A stretch of DNA of 42,251 nt from Flavobacteriales bacterium (lineage in GTDB: Bacteria > Bacteroidota > Bacteroidia > Flavobacteriales_D > Crocinitomicaceae): contig CANLIL010000020.1 in assembly GCA_947491305.1 (NCBI GenBank), positions 1-42,251 of the forward strand. The letters are read 5' to 3'. This document shows positions 35,793 to 42,251 of this stretch, piece by piece. A program made the translations under genes and the position numbers. The notes under the pieces were generated by a model. That model worked only from the letters and a program-made list of their open reading frames with translations. It ran no database searches and was not told where the DNA came from. Every line of letters begins with the position of its first letter. The first letter of the stretch is position 1.

Positions 35793-35990
35793 TTAATTCA
35801 GACTAAATGAATGAAAGATTGAATTTGTTTTTAAATTTTTCATTTGATCTGCTAATTTCAAAGCATCCATTAATCGCGCTACTTCGAAAATAGATAAATT
35901 AGTACTTGTACCATCCAATCTATGTTGGTTTAATTTATACTCAGCGATTTTAACTGTATTGTTTATCATATATTTTTCAATTACTTCCAT
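35793..35990 (-). CDS. Small protein of unknown function
   Basis: 65 residues, probably helical: MINNTVKIAEYKLNQHRLDG, then NLSIFEVARLMDALKLADQM and a short tail NSIFHSFSLN. No signal peptide, membrane span or known domain. A clear terminator follows, which supports it being a real transcription unit. The upstream gap (35991-36163) holds a TTACA-AAAAA-TGTAA inverted repeat at 36041-36055, similar to the half-sites of the XRE dyad, and no obvious promoter box. I recognise no family. Confidence 0.55.
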   Translation of the reverse strand: MEVIEKYMINNTVKIAEYKLNQHRLDGTSTNLSIFEVARLMDALKLADQMKNLKTNSIFHSFSLN

Positions 35991-36163
35991 AACTAATAAA
36001 ACTTAATTCTCTCCCATTTACGGAAAGAAAAAACTAAAAGTTACAAAAAATGTAAAATAATTGAAATTTGTATACTAAAATTAAATTATTCACTTGATGA
36101 AATGAATATTAAATACTTGAAAAACAATTAGTTGTGTTAAAATTAAAAAATAACAGAAATAAC

Positions 36164-36388
36164 TTATTTTATTATCAAAGGATAAATTAATTGCTCCAAG
36201 CCATTTGTTTTAATTTCAAGGATAAGCGCTAATTGTTCTCCCAATTTACCCGTAGGAAATCCTTTTTGGCGGTACCAAACCAAATAATGTTCTGGAATAT
36301 GAATCAAAAAATACCCTTCGTATTTCCCGAAAGGCATTTTCATATTCGCTAATTTGATTAGCTCGTCTTTTGAATTAAAAGATTCCAA
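36164..36388 (-). CDS. DUF3820 family protein
   Basis: 74 residues with the hallmark ANMKMPFGKYEGYFLIHIPEHYLVWY and the closing GLEQLIYPLII. DUF3820 proteins are small and soluble, with no firm function. The start is TTG; an in-frame TAA stop lies four codons upstream of it, and the first ATG would cut off the N-terminal 15 residues that relatives have. It begins one base after pepD ends, so it is the last gene of the ettA-pepD operon. Confidence 0.75.
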   Translation of the reverse strand: MESFNSKDELIKLANMKMPFGKYEGYFLIHIPEHYLVWYRQKGFPTGKLGEQLALILEIKTNGLEQLIYPLIIK

Positions 36389-36389
36389 C

Positions 36390-37847
36390 TTAATTTGTTA
36401 ATGGGACACTTTCGATCGTCGCTAACAAATAGCGCCAAAACTTCTGAACAGAAGAAATTTGAACTTTTTCATCTGGCGAATGTGCTGCTCGAATATTTGG
36501 TCCAAAAGAAACCATGTCTACATTCGGTAAATGCTTCCCTAAAATACCACACTCTAATCCAGCGTGACAAGCTTTAATATGTGGGGATTCATGAAACATT
36601 TCTTTGTATAAGTCAGCCATCAAAGAAACAATTGGAGAAGATGGATTAGGTTGCCATCCTGGATAATCACCGCTTTGAACAACAGAAGCTCCCATATTTT
36701 CAAATGCTGCTCGAATAGTATTAGCGACGTCATCTTTACTCGTTTCAACACTGCTTCGTTGAAGAGATTGCGTTATAAATTCACCATCTTTAATTATAAC
36801 CCTTGCTAAACTTGAAGATGCCTCAACTAAATCCTTAATTTCTGGACTCATTCTAAATACACCATTTTGAACGCCATGAAGTGTATTTATTATTTTTTGA
36901 AAATCAGTTGAATCCATCGCTAATTCTTCCGTTGAAATCGATTCTGTATTTAATTTGAAATTTGGTTCAATAGATTTATATTCATTCACTAATACCGCGC
37001 CTAATTCTTGAATTTTTTCATTTATTTCAGCCGATAATTCACTTTTAATAGCAATAACGCAATTTGCTTCTCTTGGAATTGCATTGCGAAGACTTCCTCC
37101 ATCAAATGAAATTAACTGAACCTCAAAAAGAGAACTTAGTTGATAAAGAAACCTAGTCAATAATTTATTTGCGTTACCTCTACCCTTGTCAATATCCATT
37201 CCTGAGTGACCTCCAAGCAAACCTTTTATAGCTATTTTTAATTTTTTAAAATCTTTATTAACAGTTACTTGATTATACTTATATGAAGTATTTGTATCAA
37301 TCCCTCCTGCGCAACCGATCGATAATTCATCGTCATCTTCTGTGTCTAGATTCAATAATATTTTTCCAGAATACAAGGAACCGTCTAATTCTTTAGCACC
37401 CGTCATGCCTGTCTCTTCGTCAATAGTAAACATTGCTTCTAAAGCAGGATGTTGAATGTCAGTTGAAGCTAAAAGCGCCATAATTGCAGCAACGCCAATA
37501 CCATTATCTGCTCCCAACGTTGTGCCGTTTGCTTTTACCCAATCACCATCAACGAGCATTTCAATCCCTTGAGAATTAAAGTCAAAAACAGTTTCTTCAT
37601 TCTTTTGGTGAACCATATCTAAATGAGATTGGAGAATTAACGTTGTTCTGTTTTCCATTCCAATAGTTGCTGGCTTTTTAATCACTACATTTTGAATGCG
37701 ATCAAGGCGAGTTTCTAGACCAAGTTGATTTCCAAAATCTACCATAAATTGAATAACACGTTCTTCCTTTTTTGATGGTCGAGGTACTGCATTCAAATCT
37801 GCAAAATGATTCCAAAGGGCTTTTGGTTCTAAATTTCTAACTGACAT
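36390..37847 (-). CDS. pepD: Aminoacyl-histidine dipeptidase (M20, PepD/carnosinase-like)
   Basis: 485 residues, the usual PepD length. It splits Xaa-His and other dipeptides with two metal ions. Motifs are LILQSHLDMVHQKN (metal His and Asp near residue 80), TTLGADNGIGVAAIMALL with the bridging Asp, and FTIDEETGMTGAKELD with the catalytic Glu pair near 150. GGHSGMDIDKGRGNA in the lid domain and KACHAGLECGIL near the C-terminus supply the remaining metal and substrate residues. It is predicted to be cytoplasmic and recycles peptides. Confidence 0.92.
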   Translation of the reverse strand: MSVRNLEPKALWNHFADLNAVPRPSKKEERVIQFMVDFGNQLGLETRLDRIQNVVIKKPATIGMENRTTLILQSHLDMVHQKNEETVFDFNSQGIEMLVDGDWVKANGTTLGADNGIGVAAIMALLASTDIQHPALEAMFTIDEETGMTGAKELDGSLYSGKILLNLDTEDDDELSIGCAGGIDTNTSYKYNQVTVNKDFKKLKIAIKGLLGGHSGMDIDKGRGNANKLLTRFLYQLSSLFEVQLISFDGGSLRNAIPREANCVIAIKSELSAEINEKIQELGAVLVNEYKSIEPNFKLNTESISTEELAMDSTDFQKIINTLHGVQNGVFRMSPEIKDLVEASSSLARVIIKDGEFITQSLQRSSVETSKDDVANTIRAAFENMGASVVQSGDYPGWQPNPSSPIVSLMADLYKEMFHESPHIKACHAGLECGILGKHLPNVDMVSFGPNIRAAHSPDEKVQISSVQKFWRYLLATIESVPLTN

Positions 37848-37868
37848 TTTATAATCTTTATGTGCTTA

Positions 37869-38084
37869 TTAACTATTTTTAATATTGTAAACTCGATTAA
37901 TCCACAAATCTTCTACTTTCGATCGCGCCCAAGGGGTTTTACGTAAAAACGTTAAACTCGATTTCACACTTGGATTACTAAGAAAACAATTTATAGGTAT
38001 TAGTTTTCCTAGGTTCTCAAAACCAAACTCTTGTTCTAAATCAATTACAATTTGCTCTAATTTTACACCGTGTAGTGGATCCAT
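37869..38084 (-). CDS. VF530-type DNA-binding protein (DUF2132)
   Basis: 71 residues. DPLHGVKLEQIVIDLEQEFG, NPSVKSSLTFLRKTPWARSK and VEDLWINR are the signature of the VF530 family, a small double-helix fold reported to bind DNA. Its target is unknown. It sits between ettA (nine bases upstream) and pepD (21 bases downstream), all on the same strand. Confidence 0.88.
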   Translation of the reverse strand: MDPLHGVKLEQIVIDLEQEFGFENLGKLIPINCFLSNPSVKSSLTFLRKTPWARSKVEDLWINRVYNIKNS

Positions 38085-38093
38085 AGATATAAT

Positions 38094-39776
38094 TTACACT
38101 AATTTTCTATACTTGATTCGTTTAGGACCATTGTCACCCAAACGTTTCTTTTTATTTTCTTCGTATTCTGTGTAAGAGCCTTCGAACCAATAAACTTGAG
38201 AATCTCCTTCAAAGGCTAAAATATGCGTGCAAATTCGATCCAAGAACCATCTATCATGCGAAATTACAACGGCACAACCTGCAAAATTCTGAATTCCTTC
38301 TTCTAAAGCGCGCAATGTATTGATATCAATATCATTGGTAGGCTCATCTAGTAACAGAACATTTGCTTCAGTTTTCAAGGTCATAGCCAAATGCAAACGA
38401 TTTCGCTCACCACCTGATAGAATTCCAACTTTTTTATTTTGATCTGAACCATTGAAGTTAAATTTTGATAAATAAGCCCGAGCGTTTAATTTCTGACTTC
38501 CCACCTCTATAAATTCCAATCCATTTGAAACAACATCGAAAACCGTTTTATCCGGATGAATGTCCTTGTGTGTTTGATCAACGTATCCAATTTTAACCGT
38601 TTCACCCACTTCAAACGTTCCATTATCAGAAGCTAATTCACCCATTATCATTTTGAAGATGGTCGTTTTACCAGCACCATTCGGACCAATTATCCCAACA
38701 ATTCCAGCAGGAGGTAATTTGAAATTTAAATCATCGTACAACAATTTTTCTCCAAATGATTTCCCCACATGTTCTGCATCGATAACATTGTTTCCTAATC
38801 GAGGACCGTTTGGAATTGGCATTTCTAAAATTGCTTCTTTTGCATTCACATCTTCTGAAAGCATTTTATCGTAGTTTGCTATACGTGCTTTGTTTTTAGC
38901 GTGTCTTCCTTTTGGATTCATCCGCACCCATTCCAATTCACGCGCTAACATTTTTTGACGTTTAGATTCCGATTTCTCTTCATCTTTTAAACGATTACCT
39001 TTTTGTTCCAACCAAGATGTGTAATTTCCTTTCCAAGGAATACCTTCACCTCTATCCAATTCTAATATCCAACCAGCAACATTATCCAAGAAATAACGGT
39101 CGTGCGTTACAGCAATTACTGTTCCTTTGTATTGTTGTAAATGCTGTTCTAACCATTCAATTGACTCAGCATCCAAGTGATTGGTAGGTTCATCTAGTAA
39201 CAAAATATCAGGATTTTGAAGCAACAAACGACACAAAGCAACACGGCGTTTTTCACCGCCAGAAAGCGTGCCAATCAATTGATCATCAGGTGGACATCGC
39301 AATGCATCCATCGCTCTGTCTAATTTTGAATCCAATTCCCAAGCATCCAATGCATCAATTTTATCCGAAACGGCGCTTTGACGTGCAATTAGTTTGTCCA
39401 TTTTATCAGGATCATTTAATACCGCTTCATCCATGAAAGAATTATTGATTTCTTCGTATTCTTTTAGTACGTCAACTGTTTCTTGTGCACCTTCAAGCAC
39501 GACTTCCTTTACTGTTTTAGTTAAATCTAAATCTGGCTCTTGAGCCAAATAACCAACGGAATAACCAGCTGAAAAAACAACATCCCCTTGATAGGTTTTA
39601 TCTAAACCAGCTATTATTTTCATAACAGTTGATTTACCTGAACCATTCAAACCAATGATTCCAATTTTGGCACCATAGTAAAATGATAAATAAATGTTTT
39701 TAATAATTTGTTTTCCTTGGGGAGTTGATTTTGAAACCCCTACCATTGAAAAGATTACCTTTTTATCGTCAGACAT
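38094..39776 (-). CDS. ettA: Energy-dependent translational throttle protein EttA (ABC-F)
   Basis: 560 residues with two ABC domains and no membrane span, as in the ABC-F group. Walker A at 42-50 (GLNGSGKST), the first signature LSGGEKRRVALCRLLLQNP with DEPTNHLD, a charged linker with RELEWVRMNPKGRHAKNKAR (the P-site tRNA-interaction motif of EttA), then GPNGAGKTT, LSGGERNRLHL and DEPTNDIDINTL. EttA enters the ribosomal E site and gates the first peptide bond according to the ATP/ADP ratio. It leads a leftward operon after DUF1456. Confidence 0.95.
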   Translation of the reverse strand: MSDDKKVIFSMVGVSKSTPQGKQIIKNIYLSFYYGAKIGIIGLNGSGKSTVMKIIAGLDKTYQGDVVFSAGYSVGYLAQEPDLDLTKTVKEVVLEGAQETVDVLKEYEEINNSFMDEAVLNDPDKMDKLIARQSAVSDKIDALDAWELDSKLDRAMDALRCPPDDQLIGTLSGGEKRRVALCRLLLQNPDILLLDEPTNHLDAESIEWLEQHLQQYKGTVIAVTHDRYFLDNVAGWILELDRGEGIPWKGNYTSWLEQKGNRLKDEEKSESKRQKMLARELEWVRMNPKGRHAKNKARIANYDKMLSEDVNAKEAILEMPIPNGPRLGNNVIDAEHVGKSFGEKLLYDDLNFKLPPAGIVGIIGPNGAGKTTIFKMIMGELASDNGTFEVGETVKIGYVDQTHKDIHPDKTVFDVVSNGLEFIEVGSQKLNARAYLSKFNFNGSDQNKKVGILSGGERNRLHLAMTLKTEANVLLLDEPTNDIDINTLRALEEGIQNFAGCAVVISHDRWFLDRICTHILAFEGDSQVYWFEGSYTEYEENKKKRLGDNGPKRIKYRKLV

Positions 39777-39794
39777 ATTATGCTTATTTTTATA

Positions 39795-40040
39795 TTAATC
39801 AATTGTATTTGTTGCAGATTCATCACGCGGTCCCCTTTTATGAATAATTAATCCATTTAAGAAATTGCGTAAAAATTGATCGCCACAATCCTTGTAATTT
39901 GGATGATCTTCTTTTCGAAATAAAGCACCCAATTCACTTGCTGTAACGTTGAAATCAACTAATTTCATGATTTCAATGATTTCATCATTTCGCAAATGAA
40001 GTGCTACGCGAAGTTTTTTTAATATATCGTTATTTGTCAT
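39795..40040 (-). CDS. DUF1456 family protein (single domain)
   Basis: 81 residues carrying one DUF1456 module: MTNNDILKKLRVALHLRNDE, IMKLVDFNVTASELGALF and QFLRNFLNGLIIHKRG. The E. coli relative YehS has two such modules in about 156 residues, so this is a half-length form. Function unknown; the module is basic and could bind nucleic acid. It lies 18 bases before ettA and probably opens that operon, with a -7-like box just upstream. Confidence 0.85.
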   Translation of the reverse strand: MTNNDILKKLRVALHLRNDEIIEIMKLVDFNVTASELGALFRKEDHPNYKDCGDQFLRNFLNGLIIHKRGPRDESATNTID

Positions 40041-40057
40041 GTTTGAAATTTACTTCA

Positions 40058-40065
40058 CAAATGTA
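40058..40065 (-). promoter_or_regulatory. -7-like box (TACATTTG) for the DUF1456-ettA operon
   Basis: The minus-strand match to TAnnTTTG gives a start near 40051 and a leader of about 11 bases. TTTG repeats lie further upstream but not at the standard 19-21-base spacing. Confidence 0.45.
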
Positions 40066-40125
40066 ATGAAAACAAACAAATAATTCAGATACATTGAGCG
40101 TTCATCTTGAGTTTTTGGAAATAAA

Positions 40126-40152
40126 AAAGTCCTCAACAATGTTAAGGACTTT
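40126..40152 (-). terminator. Intrinsic terminator after the DUF4389 gene
   Basis: Arms AAAGTCCT and AGGACTTT with an inner AAC/GTT pairing. On the minus strand a T run follows. It separates the DUF4389 gene from the ettA operon. Confidence 0.8.
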
Positions 40153-40172
40153 CAAATTATTTTCTCAAGGAA

Positions 40173-40763
40173 TTATGCTTCTTCTTCCAAAGAAAATGGA
40201 GGGTAAGTATCTGTTAAATAACCCATGTAAGCATTTACTCTAAATCCCCAACGCATTACTCCAACAGAGAAACCATGCATTCCAGCTGGGTATTTCCCTG
40301 TAAACAAAACAATCCACCATGCAACAAAACGTACAAATGAAGCTGCAATATTCAGGAAATAAAGGCAAAATAAATGAGGAATATAAACATAAAAAATCCC
40401 TAAAAAGAAACGCAATAATAGTTTTCCTCTACTTGAAGATTCTGGATATTCTAATTCAATCCACGTGTTCTCATCTGTTCCTGATAAACCAAATTTAGGA
40501 TAACCATCTGATAAATTAGAGAAACGAGCTATAACCCTTAAATTCCAACGTTGCATGTTTAATTGGTAATTAAAAAAGGAAAGTGGAAATTTACCTGAAA
40601 ATAAAATAATCCAAAAAGTAAGGAAATTTAAAAACAAGCTACCTATAGCAACGAAAAGCAATAAAAAAGCATGCGGTAATAAAATGTAAAACATTCCAAA
40701 AAATGTTCTTAAAAGTAATTCTCCACGAGAATAAGATTCTTGATGTTTAATTCCAAATTTCAT
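40173..40763 (-). CDS. DUF4389 membrane protein, internally duplicated
   Basis: 196 residues made of two copies of one module of about 79 residues (about 14-92 and 113-191). Each has G(E/K)LLLR(T/F)F(F/L)GxFY then PHxFxL, a membrane segment, FxxxWIxLF(T/S)GK(F/Y)P, and a final MxRWxxRVxAxxxxLxDxYPxF. The first copy reads KFPLSFFNYQLNMQRW and the second KYPAGMHGFSVGVMRW. DUF4389 proteins are integral membrane proteins of unknown function. Its promoter overlaps a 16-bp palindrome. Confidence 0.82.
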   Translation of the reverse strand: MKFGIKHQESYSRGELLLRTFFGMFYILLPHAFLLLFVAIGSLFLNFLTFWIILFSGKFPLSFFNYQLNMQRWNLRVIARFSNLSDGYPKFGLSGTDENTWIELEYPESSSRGKLLLRFFLGIFYVYIPHLFCLYFLNIAASFVRFVAWWIVLFTGKYPAGMHGFSVGVMRWGFRVNAYMGYLTDTYPPFSLEEEA

Positions 40764-40782
40764 AATAAGTAATAGTTTTTAG

Positions 40783-40825
40783 TTTATATTAATATAAATA
40801 TAACTTTTTATTTTCATGTAACCAA
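40783..40825 (-). promoter_or_regulatory. Promoter with overlapping 16-bp palindrome upstream of DUF4389
   Basis: On the minus strand TTG (40825-40823) is followed after 20 bases by TATATTTA (40802-40795), one mismatch from the -7 consensus. A perfect palindrome TTTATATTAATATAAA (40783-40798) covers the box end and the predicted start, 20 bases before the ATG. It may be an operator or simply AT-rich sequence. Confidence 0.45.
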
Positions 40826-40850
40826 CAAATTTTTATCTATTTTTATTCTC

Positions 40851-41468
40851 ATGAAACATGCATTTATATTAATTTTCTTAGTTATTATTTTTTTTTCTTG
40901 TGAAAAAGGAAAAGCAAATTTTGTTTTAAAAGGAACGATTAGTGATGTTACTTTTTCTAAAAAATTAGACGGTGCAACTATTTCCTTGTATCAAATAATT
41001 GTTGGTACATCCGAAGAAATATTTGTTGCATCTCAAACGATTGGAAGTGATGGGAACTACTCATTTACATTTCCTCGTGATAACATGGAAAAATACATTT
41101 TACGTATTACAAAAGAAAACTATTTCCCATTAGATCAAACCATTTATTTCTCTTCTTTATCATTGAATGCGGATAATATCAGAGATTATTCAACAACGGC
41201 AAAAGCGTGGGTGAAATTGAATTTTATTAACGATCCAAACTTTGGTGGAAATCAATTAGAATATACCATTCAACAAGGAAAAGAAAATGTAGATGGAAGT
41301 TGTCAACACGGAACATATACCATTAATACATCTACCAGTTATTACTGCATTAACGATGGAAACCAGCTCTACTCCTATTTGTATTTTGCTTTTGGTCCAA
41401 ACGACACAGGTGTGAAATCAGTTATTACGACTCCATTCGATACTACAGAACTTACATTAACGTATTAA
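40851..41468 (+). CDS. Lipoprotein with carboxypeptidase-like regulatory domain
   Basis: 205 residues. The lipobox IIFFSCEKG lipidates Cys17. Residues about 24-105 look like a CarboxypepD_reg-like beta sandwich (VLKGTISDVTFSKKLDGATI, SLYQIIVGTSEEI, GSDGNYSFTFPRDNMEKYIL). The C-terminal strands (NQLEYTIQQGKENVDGSCQHGT, YYCINDGNQLYSYLYFAFG) contain a Cys pair that may form a disulfide. The role is unknown; anchored to the outer membrane, it could bind envelope polymers. Confidence 0.65.
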   Translation: MKHAFILIFLVIIFFSCEKGKANFVLKGTISDVTFSKKLDGATISLYQIIVGTSEEIFVASQTIGSDGNYSFTFPRDNMEKYILRITKENYFPLDQTIYFSSLSLNADNIRDYSTTAKAWVKLNFINDPNFGGNQLEYTIQQGKENVDGSCQHGTYTINTSTSYYCINDGNQLYSYLYFAFGPNDTGVKSVITTPFDTTELTLTY

Positions 41469-41603
41469 ATTATTAGTTTAACATCGAGAAGAACCTAGTA
41501 ATAAAAGACTTAAACTGCTTTTTAAACAATTAATTGTTAATAAATTTAAACTAAATATTTTGATTTCCTGTATTTTAACTATAAATTTAACATGGTTAAA
41601 AAT

Positions 41604-41656
41604 GGCGGGAATCCGAAAAGCCTTATGAGTAGGAGCTTATTTTTATTTATACTACT
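41604..41656 (+). promoter_or_regulatory. Folded leader with two hairpins before the last membrane-protein gene
   Basis: Hairpin 1 is CGG-GAAT-CCG (41606-41615). Hairpin 2 pairs AAGCCTT with AGG-A-GCTT (41618-41638; one G-U pair, one bulged A, six-base loop) and is followed by T-rich sequence. This GC-rich island in AT-rich sequence ends 18 bases before the ATG and could be an attenuator or riboswitch-like element; I cannot match it to a known class. Confidence 0.4.
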
Positions 41657-42172
41657 ATGGAAACAACTACTATTGCTACAGAACAAAAAACAGAAAATTT
41701 TAATTTTTCGAACCATTTCGTTAAAGCTTTAATATCAGCGCTTTATTATTTAATTATCTATATCCCATTCATTTTGCCATTTGCAATTTGGGGAAAAGCA
41801 GCAGCACGTTTAAGCATGTTGTGGGAATCAAAATCACTTGGATATAATGAAGAAAATTCTAATTATCCAATTTATAATTTTTACTTTAATTATATTGTTA
41901 ATTTCATTTTTGATGCTTCAATGTTTTTGATTTGGCCAATTGGATTAATTATCACTATCATTTCAATGACTGATAATGCCGATGCTATTGGAGCATTAAC
42001 AATGTTATTTAGCTATTATGCTTCAGTAATAGGAATGAGAGCTGGAAAAGAAGTAGTGTTTTTTGTCTTAAACACTTTAGTCTCTTGGTTTATTTCTGTT
42101 ATTGTAAACATTGGTCAACTAATCAAAAACATGTGGTTATTGAATATTGTAATCAAAAGAAAAGACGCATAA
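41657..42172 (+). CDS. Polytopic membrane protein of unknown function
   Basis: 171 residues. A polar N-terminus (ETTTIATEQKTENF) is followed by about four membrane segments (about 26-46, 78-100, 108-124, 130-155). Motifs of note are FAIWGKAAARLSMLWESKSLGYN and GMRAGKEVVFF, a Gly/Arg/Lys segment near residue 125. I do not recognise the family. It has a structured leader and a good terminator, so it is a stand-alone transcription unit. Confidence 0.55.
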   Translation: METTTIATEQKTENFNFSNHFVKALISALYYLIIYIPFILPFAIWGKAAARLSMLWESKSLGYNEENSNYPIYNFYFNYIVNFIFDASMFLIWPIGLIITIISMTDNADAIGALTMLFSYYASVIGMRAGKEVVFFVLNTLVSWFISVIVNIGQLIKNMWLLNIVIKRKDA

Positions 42173-42193
42173 TAAAATGATATATTTTTAACC

Positions 42194-42227
42194 AAAAAAA
42201 AGGCAGTTGAAAAACTGCCTTTTTTTA
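42194..42227. terminator. Bidirectional intrinsic terminator
   Basis: GGCAGTT and AACTGCC form a perfect stem closed by a GAAA tetraloop, with an A run before and a T run after. It therefore works on both strands, between the membrane-protein gene and the leftward gene entering from the right edge. Confidence 0.9.
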
Positions 42228-42251
42228 TTCGTCATCTAAAACGCCTCTTAA
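42225..42251 (-). CDS. C-terminal end of a leftward gene (partial)
   Basis: Nine codons including the stop read LRGVLDDE and TAA, with the stop embedded in the T run of the bidirectional terminator. The placement of a two-way terminator between convergent genes makes a real gene end likely. Eight residues are too few to name the product. Confidence 0.4.
   Translation of the reverse strand, partial: LRGVLDDE

Noticed and set aside
41525-41538. Perfect 14-bp palindrome AACAATTAATTGTT as an operator
   Set aside because: Pure AT-rich palindromes of this length are expected several times in a window this size, and it lies far from both neighbouring start codons with no promoter box nearby.
41631-41635. 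AGGAG as a ribosome binding site
   Set aside because: It is 21 bases from the ATG, too far for a Shine-Dalgarno sequence, and this lineage hardly uses them.
41625-41640. Short upstream open frame starting at the ATG in the hairpin loop
   Set aside because: It runs out of frame into the following gene without a stop before it, and shows no sign of a leader peptide.

Overview
The window reads as a chromosomal segment of an AT-rich Bacteroidota, most likely a Flavobacteriales relative of Fluviicola/Crocinitomix (the order is fairly secure, the family is a guess). The evidence is type IX secretion (T9SS) C-terminal sorting domains, many TAnnTTTG-type -7 promoter boxes, almost no Shine-Dalgarno sequences, Bacteroidota-style LptD and SPOR-like amidase, and many Bacteroidota-restricted DUF families. 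I saw no tRNA, rRNA, insertion sequence, prophage gene or CRISPR array. Genes are tightly packed and no gap without a gene exceeds about 210 bases.

Left part (1-9.6 kb): the start of rarA, then a divergent envelope locus. lptD-yqgE (lipopolysaccharide export and a YqgE/AlgH protein) face a cell-wall amidase and an MlaD-type lipid-transport protein. The rightward run continues into a coupled operon: a membrane iron-sulfur protein, a small HAD-like phosphatase, a CCG-domain iron-sulfur protein and a protein of unknown function. A leftward outer-membrane beta-barrel gene ends this part.

9.7-14.9 kb: a methyltransferase, then a MbnP-like secreted protein carrying a T9SS tail, coupled by one base to a MbnH-like di-heme enzyme. 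An ECF sigma factor with a membrane-anchored partner and a beta-barrel protein follow. Two inverted repeats sit in the gaps around the sigma locus. This is the region most likely to hold an under-described system: a T9SS-exported, post-translationally modified copper protein with its modifying enzyme.

14.9-25.7 kb: pyrD, an HMG-CoA-lyase-like gene and two lipoproteins run rightward. A leftward block follows: a T9SS-sorted protein, a DUF4268 protein, a cold-shock-domain protein with a long leader, and a rhomboid, aminotransferase and YwbE operon. Then rightward come rpe, a DinB-like protein, a secreted unknown, a tandem universal stress protein and a CvfB-like S1 protein.

25.8-35.4 kb: core genes pyrG and yidC, with an intrinsic terminator after yidC. 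Then a KAS III-like thiolase-fold enzyme, a DUF6702 protein coupled to a secreted M1 metallopeptidase, and mnmA. mnmA ends head-on into an XRE regulator gene whose start codon and promoter lie inside a 28-bp dyad. A 13-bp piece of that dyad recurs upstream of mnmA.

35.7-42.25 kb: a tiny protein with its own terminator, a leftward operon (DUF1456, ettA, VF530, pepD, DUF3820), a duplicated DUF4389 membrane protein under a palindromic promoter, a lipoprotein, a membrane protein behind a GC-rich folded leader, and a two-way terminator before the last nine codons of a leftward gene.
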